From: Chloroflexota bacterium
GTDB taxonomy: Bacteria; Chloroflexota; Anaerolineae; Promineifilales; Promineifilaceae
Assembly (NCBI GenBank): GCA_024640485.1
Contig: JAHEEY010000175.1
Span: 1 to 8,916, forward strand
DNA: 8,916 bases
Direction: 5' to 3'
The notes under the pieces: generated by a model
The model's input: the letters and a program-made list of their open reading frames with translations, nothing else
Database searches by the model: none
What the model was told of the DNA's origin: nothing
In this document: positions 6,303-8,916 of the stretch, piece after piece
Numbering within the stretch: position 1 is the first letter of the stretch
How the letters are laid out: each line of letters starts with the position of its first letter
Program-made: the position numbers and the translations under genes

Positions 6303-6920
6303 TTATGCTTTGCCTGATTTACTGGCTGGGTTCTCCAGCACCTCGTCGATCAGGCCGTAGGCCATGGCGTCGGCGGCATTCATGTAGATGTCGCGGTCGG
6401 TGTCTTCAGCGATTTTTGTCACTGTTTGGCCGGTGTGGTGACTGAGGATGCCGTTGAGGGTGGTACGCAGACGCAGGATTTCCTTGGCCTGAATGGCGAT
6501 GTCGGACGCCTGTCCCTGGGCACCGCCCAAAGGCTGGTGCATATGGATGGTGGCGTTGGGCAAAGCGTAGCGCATCCCCTTGGTACCGGCAGTCAGCAGG
6601 ACGGTGCCGAAGCTGGCGGTGAAGCCAACGGCAACGGTAGAAACCGGGCACTCCACCTGCTGCATGGTGTCGTAGATAGCCATGCCGGCATAAACCTGGC
6701 CGCCAGGGGAGTTGATATACATCCGGATCGGTTTGGTGGCATCTTCACGGGCCAGATAGAGCAGCTGAGCAACGATCAAGTTGGCGATCTGATCATTGAT
6801 CGGGGTGCCCAACATGATAATGCGTTCTTTCAGCAGCAGCGAGAAAATATCGAAAGCTCGTTCACCGCGGCCATCTTTTTCGATAACCATGGGAACAAGG
6901 GATGTTGGCAAATGGATCAT
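6303..6920 (-). CDS. clpP: ATP-dependent Clp protease proteolytic subunit ClpP
   Basis: 205 residues, normal for ClpP, the self-compartmentalised serine peptidase that degrades proteins unfolded by ClpX, ClpA or ClpC. The catalytic triad is complete: Ser103 in GFTASFGTVLL, His128 in IHMHQPLGG and Asp177 in DTDRDIYM, with the same Ser-His-Asp spacing (25 and 49) as Escherichia coli ClpP. The oxyanion strand (INSPGGQVYAGM) and the C-terminal 'AYGLIDEVLE' are also present. The nucleophile motif differs from the common GQAASMG form, with Phe for Met after the Ser. There is no long propeptide; the head MIHLPTSLVPMVIEKDGRGE resembles a normal axial-loop segment. The start has AGGAGA (6932-6927) 6 nt upstream. 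It follows tig by 126 nt on the same strand and is closed by a strong terminator; clpX is not next to it. Confidence 0.97.
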   Translation of the reverse strand: MIHLPTSLVPMVIEKDGRGERAFDIFSLLLKERIIMLGTPINDQIANLIVAQLLYLAREDATKPIRMYINSPGGQVYAGMAIYDTMQQVECPVSTVAVGFTASFGTVLLTAGTKGMRYALPNATIHMHQPLGGAQGQASDIAIQAKEILRLRTTLNGILSHHTGQTVTKIAEDTDRDIYMNAADAMAYGLIDEVLENPASKSGKA

Positions 6921-7046
6921 ACTAAATCTCCTAGTTAGGGTCGTATCAATGGCAACGACTATACCCTGTGGACATTAGATTCACGTTATCTTTGCCGAAG
7001 AATCGCGATCTTTCCCGGGCAAGCTTAACGTTTGCCTAGAAAACGA

Positions 7047-8447
7047 CTATTCCTCTTCTTCGCCGTCGGTTTCAGCGGCAGTTTCCAGCTCAGGCGCTTC
7101 GCCAGCCAAGATCAGCTTGATACGATTGTACGCTTTGTCCATCAGGATTTCGCTGCTGATCATGTCAAAGCCGTAGCCGGTGCGGAAATAATTGCCCATG
7201 CTTTTGCGCAGATCTACGTTGTCGCCGAAGCCGCTCAAACGCTCTTCTACGGCAGCCTCGATGTCGGCCTCGTCAACCCTGAGGTCTTCATCGACGATCA
7301 GCTGGCGCAGCACCAGGCGGCGCTCCAGTGACTTAACGGCTGAATCGCGAAAATCTTCGCGCATCTTCTCATCGGTGCCGCCCTGCAGCTTGAGGTAATC
7401 TTCCCAGGTCCAACCGGAGCGGGTGATCTGCTGCTTGAACTGCTCAACCATGCCGTCGATTTCCGCTTCCACCGCTGCCGGCGGGTAGACCATCTTGGCG
7501 TCTTCCAGCAGGTCGTCGGTCATCTCTTCGATGAGTTCGTTCTTCGCATTGGAGATCGCTTCTTTCTCCAGGCCCTCACGCAGGAAGAGACGCAGGTCGT
7601 CCAGGGTCTCGTACTCCCCTTCTTCCTTGGCCAGTTCATCGGTGAGCTCGGGCAGTTCCCGGTTCTTGACATTCAAAACGGTGATTTCGAAGGAGGCTTC
7701 ACGCCCGCTCAAATCTTCGGACTGGAAGTCGTCGGGGAAGACGAAGTTAAAGCTCTTGGTGTCGCCAACCGACAAGCCAACCAGATTTTCGACAAACGGG
7801 GTGCCGGCGAACAGTTTTTCGCTGTCCAGCAGCAGGTCGATGCTCTCTTCTTCGAAGATCACTTCAGGAGCGGCATCAACCGCATCTTCGTCGGCATCTT
7901 CTTCGGCGTCTTCGTCAGCCGGCTTGGCGACTAGTTCGCCCTTACCGCTGACGGTGACCAGATCGTCCAAGGCGGCGGCGCGGTCCACTTCTTCGACAAC
8001 CTGGTGGCGATTGCGAACCTGTTCCAGCGCTTCTTCCACCGCTTCATCGGTGATGCTGACCGGCTCGACCTCTTTACGGATCTCGCGGTAGGCGCCCAAC
8101 GTGACCTCTGGGGCCAAAGGAACGGTGAAGGTAAAGACCAAAGGCTCCATCTCCATGTTGTCCAGGCTGGGGCCGCCGTACGGCTCTACCTGGGAAGTCT
8201 CAATCGCCTCGGCGAATACCGGTTGGATCAGTTCATCGATGGTATCGGCCCGCAAGGCATCTCGGCCGACGCGGCGCAGAATGACCGAGTAAGGGGCCTT
8301 GCCCTGGCGGAAGCCGGGGACATGAATGTCGCGGCCCAGTTTGCGGGCTGACTGGCGCATCGCCTGTTCCACCTGGTCTTCGGAGACCTGGACCGTCATG
8401 GTAAGTTGTCGTTGATCGTCTTCTTTCGTTTCAATCGTTAGCGTCAA
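7047..8447 (-). CDS. tig: trigger factor, ribosome-associated chaperone/prolyl isomerase
   Basis: 466 residues from the preferred start. The N-terminal ribosome-binding domain (about 1-115) carries the trigger factor signature GFRQGKAP (45-52), which docks at the ribosomal exit tunnel. An FKBP-like PPIase domain follows (about 160-262, including LVGLSVGDTKSFNFVFPDDF), then the helical C-terminal chaperone domain (about 263-448) and an acidic tail ending EEEE. A 15-residue Asp/Glu/Ala insert (178-192) lies within the PPIase domain. The start is the TTG at 8447-8445: it has AGAGGTG 5 nt upstream and gives the conserved opening MTLTIETKEDD. The in-frame ATG at 8516 lies inside the tRNA-Leu terminator hairpin and adds a head unlike the family. 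A TATTAT (8482-8477) could be its -10, but no good -35 is seen. clpP lies downstream. Confidence 0.95.
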   Translation of the reverse strand: MTLTIETKEDDQRQLTMTVQVSEDQVEQAMRQSARKLGRDIHVPGFRQGKAPYSVILRRVGRDALRADTIDELIQPVFAEAIETSQVEPYGGPSLDNMEMEPLVFTFTVPLAPEVTLGAYREIRKEVEPVSITDEAVEEALEQVRNRHQVVEEVDRAAALDDLVTVSGKGELVAKPADEDAEEDADEDAVDAAPEVIFEEESIDLLLDSEKLFAGTPFVENLVGLSVGDTKSFNFVFPDDFQSEDLSGREASFEITVLNVKNRELPELTDELAKEEGEYETLDDLRLFLREGLEKEAISNAKNELIEEMTDDLLEDAKMVYPPAAVEAEIDGMVEQFKQQITRSGWTWEDYLKLQGGTDEKMREDFRDSAVKSLERRLVLRQLIVDEDLRVDEADIEAAVEERLSGFGDNVDLRKSMGNYFRTGYGFDMISSEILMDKAYNRIKLILAGEAPELETAAETDGEEEE

Positions 8448-8493
8448 GTGAACACCTCTTTCGCAGCTGAATGCTGATAATATCTGTTTACCG

Positions 8494-8527
8494 AAAAAGA
8501 AGCGTTGCAGGTGCAACGCTTCTTTTT
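8494..8527 (-). terminator. intrinsic terminator after tRNA-Leu
   Basis: A perfect 16-bp inverted repeat (8494-8509 with 8512-8527); 15 pairs around an ACCT loop are realistic. It has an A5 run on one side and a T5 run on the other, so it could work in both directions. It begins 5 nt after the 3' end of tRNA-Leu and ends 46 nt before the tig start codon. Confidence 0.85.
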
Positions 8528-8532
8528 GTTAA

Positions 8533-8614
8533 TGGGGATGGAGGGACTCGAACCCACACGCCTTACGGCACATGATTCTAAGTCATGCGCGTCTGCCAGT
8601 TCCGCCACATCCCC
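8533..8614 (-). tRNA. tRNA-Leu, anticodon UAG, CCA not encoded
   Basis: A class II tRNA with a long variable arm (GCC-GTAA-GGC). The acceptor GGGGATG pairs with CATCCCC. The anticodon stem CATGA/TCATG encloses the loop CTTAGAA, giving anticodon UAG (8580-8578), which reads CUA and probably other CUN codons. The D region is GGCGGAACTGGCAGACGC, typical of tRNA-Leu. The T arm GTGGG-TTCGAGT-CCCTC has one U-U mismatch at its second pair. The discriminator A is at 8533 and is followed by TTA, so CCA must be added after transcription. Confidence 0.96.
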
Positions 8615-8625
8615 AGCAAATCGCA

Positions 8626-8653
8626 ATTATATCATTTGACCCGGCTTTGCCAA
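8626..8653 (-). promoter_or_regulatory. promoter of tRNA-Leu
   Basis: On the - strand: -35 TTGGCA (8653-8648), a 16-nt spacer and a perfect -10 TATAAT (8631-8626). TG one base upstream of the -10 makes it an extended -10. The tRNA begins 11 nt after the -10. The -35 overlaps the -35 of the divergent promoter at 8647-8674. Confidence 0.75.
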
Positions 8654-8674
8654 GCGTAATACCCCATGTACAAT
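8647..8674 (+). promoter_or_regulatory. probable promoter of the amidohydrolase gene
   Basis: -35 TTGCCA (8647-8652), a 16-nt spacer and -10 TACAAT (8669-8674). The start would be near 8681, with a leader of about 50 nt before the ATG at 8734. It overlaps the divergent tRNA-Leu promoter over five bases at the -35. Confidence 0.55.
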
Positions 8675-8733
8675 GGATCACTCATCAGCAACTAAAATTG
8701 CGTTAAACCTGACTACCAAGTTGGAGGACGTTC

Positions 8734-8916
8734 ATGGGTACCCTACTAATTAAGAACGCATCGGTCCTGGTCACGATGGATGACCAGCGGCGGGAGATCG
8801 CCGGCGGCGGCATGTTCATTCGAGACAACGTCATCGTGCAGGTGGGGCCGTCTGCCGAGCTGCCGGACACAGGCGACCAGGTTATCGACCTCAAAGATCA
8901 CATCGTGCTGCCGGGG
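8734..8916 (+). CDS. amidohydrolase, probable 8-oxoguanine deaminase (N-terminal part, runs off right edge)
   Basis: The first 61 codons are present. The peptide starts MGTLLIKNASVLVTMDD, continues 'EIAGGGMFIRDNVIVQVGP' and ends 'DLKDHIVLPG'. This is the N-terminal beta-sandwich of amidohydrolase-superfamily enzymes (ATZ/TRZ and guanine deaminase group). In them the 'VLPG' strand leads directly into the metal-binding HxH, which lies just past the window. The 'VTMDD.RREI.GGG..IRD' wording is what I associate with 8-oxoguanine deaminases, zinc or iron enzymes that turn 8-oxoguanine into urate. A related aminohydrolase (for example hydroxyatrazine- or S-adenosylhomocysteine-type) cannot be excluded because the catalytic residues are not visible. 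The start has GGAGG at 8723-8727 with 6-nt spacing. It is divergent from tRNA-Leu. Confidence 0.8.
   Translation, partial: MGTLLIKNASVLVTMDDQRREIAGGGMFIRDNVIVQVGPSAELPDTGDQVIDLKDHIVLPG

Noticed and set aside
6248..7000. Repeated 11-mer CTTTGCCGAAG at 6248-6258 and 6990-7000
   Set aside because: In about 9 kb several 11-mer repeats are expected by chance, and the flanks do not match.
1..8916. CRISPR array, insertion sequence, integrase, toxin-antitoxin or defence cassette
   Set aside because: No direct-repeat array, transposase or integrase motif, or small paired genes were found. The two tRNA genes have no attachment-like duplication of their 3' ends within the window.

Overview
The window reads as chromosomal DNA of a Chloroflexota bacterium, probably of the Anaerolineae/Caldilineae type. 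I infer this from the moderately GC-rich code, Thr-Pro-rich 'TPTATPT' linkers in an exported protein, a short-headed YprB-like RNase H-fold protein, and a ClpP whose nucleophile elbow reads GFTASFG. No database search was possible, so the lineage is an inference. I see no insertion sequence, CRISPR array, phage gene or defence system.

Layout, left to right. At the left edge, the start of a YprB-like nuclease-fold gene runs leftward out of the window from its own promoter, with almost no leader. Divergent to it, a histidine phosphatase gene (347-943) and a CPBP-family membrane protease gene (966-1943) lie 22 nt apart on the + strand. Then come a tRNA-Pro(GGG) with a near-consensus promoter and a perfect hairpin terminator, and immediately behind it a small four-helix membrane protein of unknown family (2259-2750). 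Convergent with that is a leftward pair: an exported Calx-beta/PPC-domain surface protein (4273-6117), followed downstream by a membrane-anchored protein with a DUF4352-like domain (2761-4140). The latter also seems to carry a sortase-like domain without the catalytic His and Cys.

The right part is housekeeping protein quality control on the - strand: trigger factor (7047-8447, best start TTG), then clpP (6303-6920), then a strong UUCG-capped terminator. This is the familiar tig-clpP order, but no clpX follows. Upstream of tig lies tRNA-Leu(UAG) with its terminator. A divergent + strand gene, probably an 8-oxoguanine deaminase or close amidohydrolase relative, begins at 8734 and runs off the right edge; its likely promoter overlaps that of tRNA-Leu at the -35 box.

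Most of the window is ordinary. The points most worth a second look are the apparently inactive sortase-like domain and its mosaic exported neighbour, the nearly leaderless YprB-like gene, the overlapping divergent promoters at 8626-8674, and the tRNA-Pro/membrane-protein linkage.
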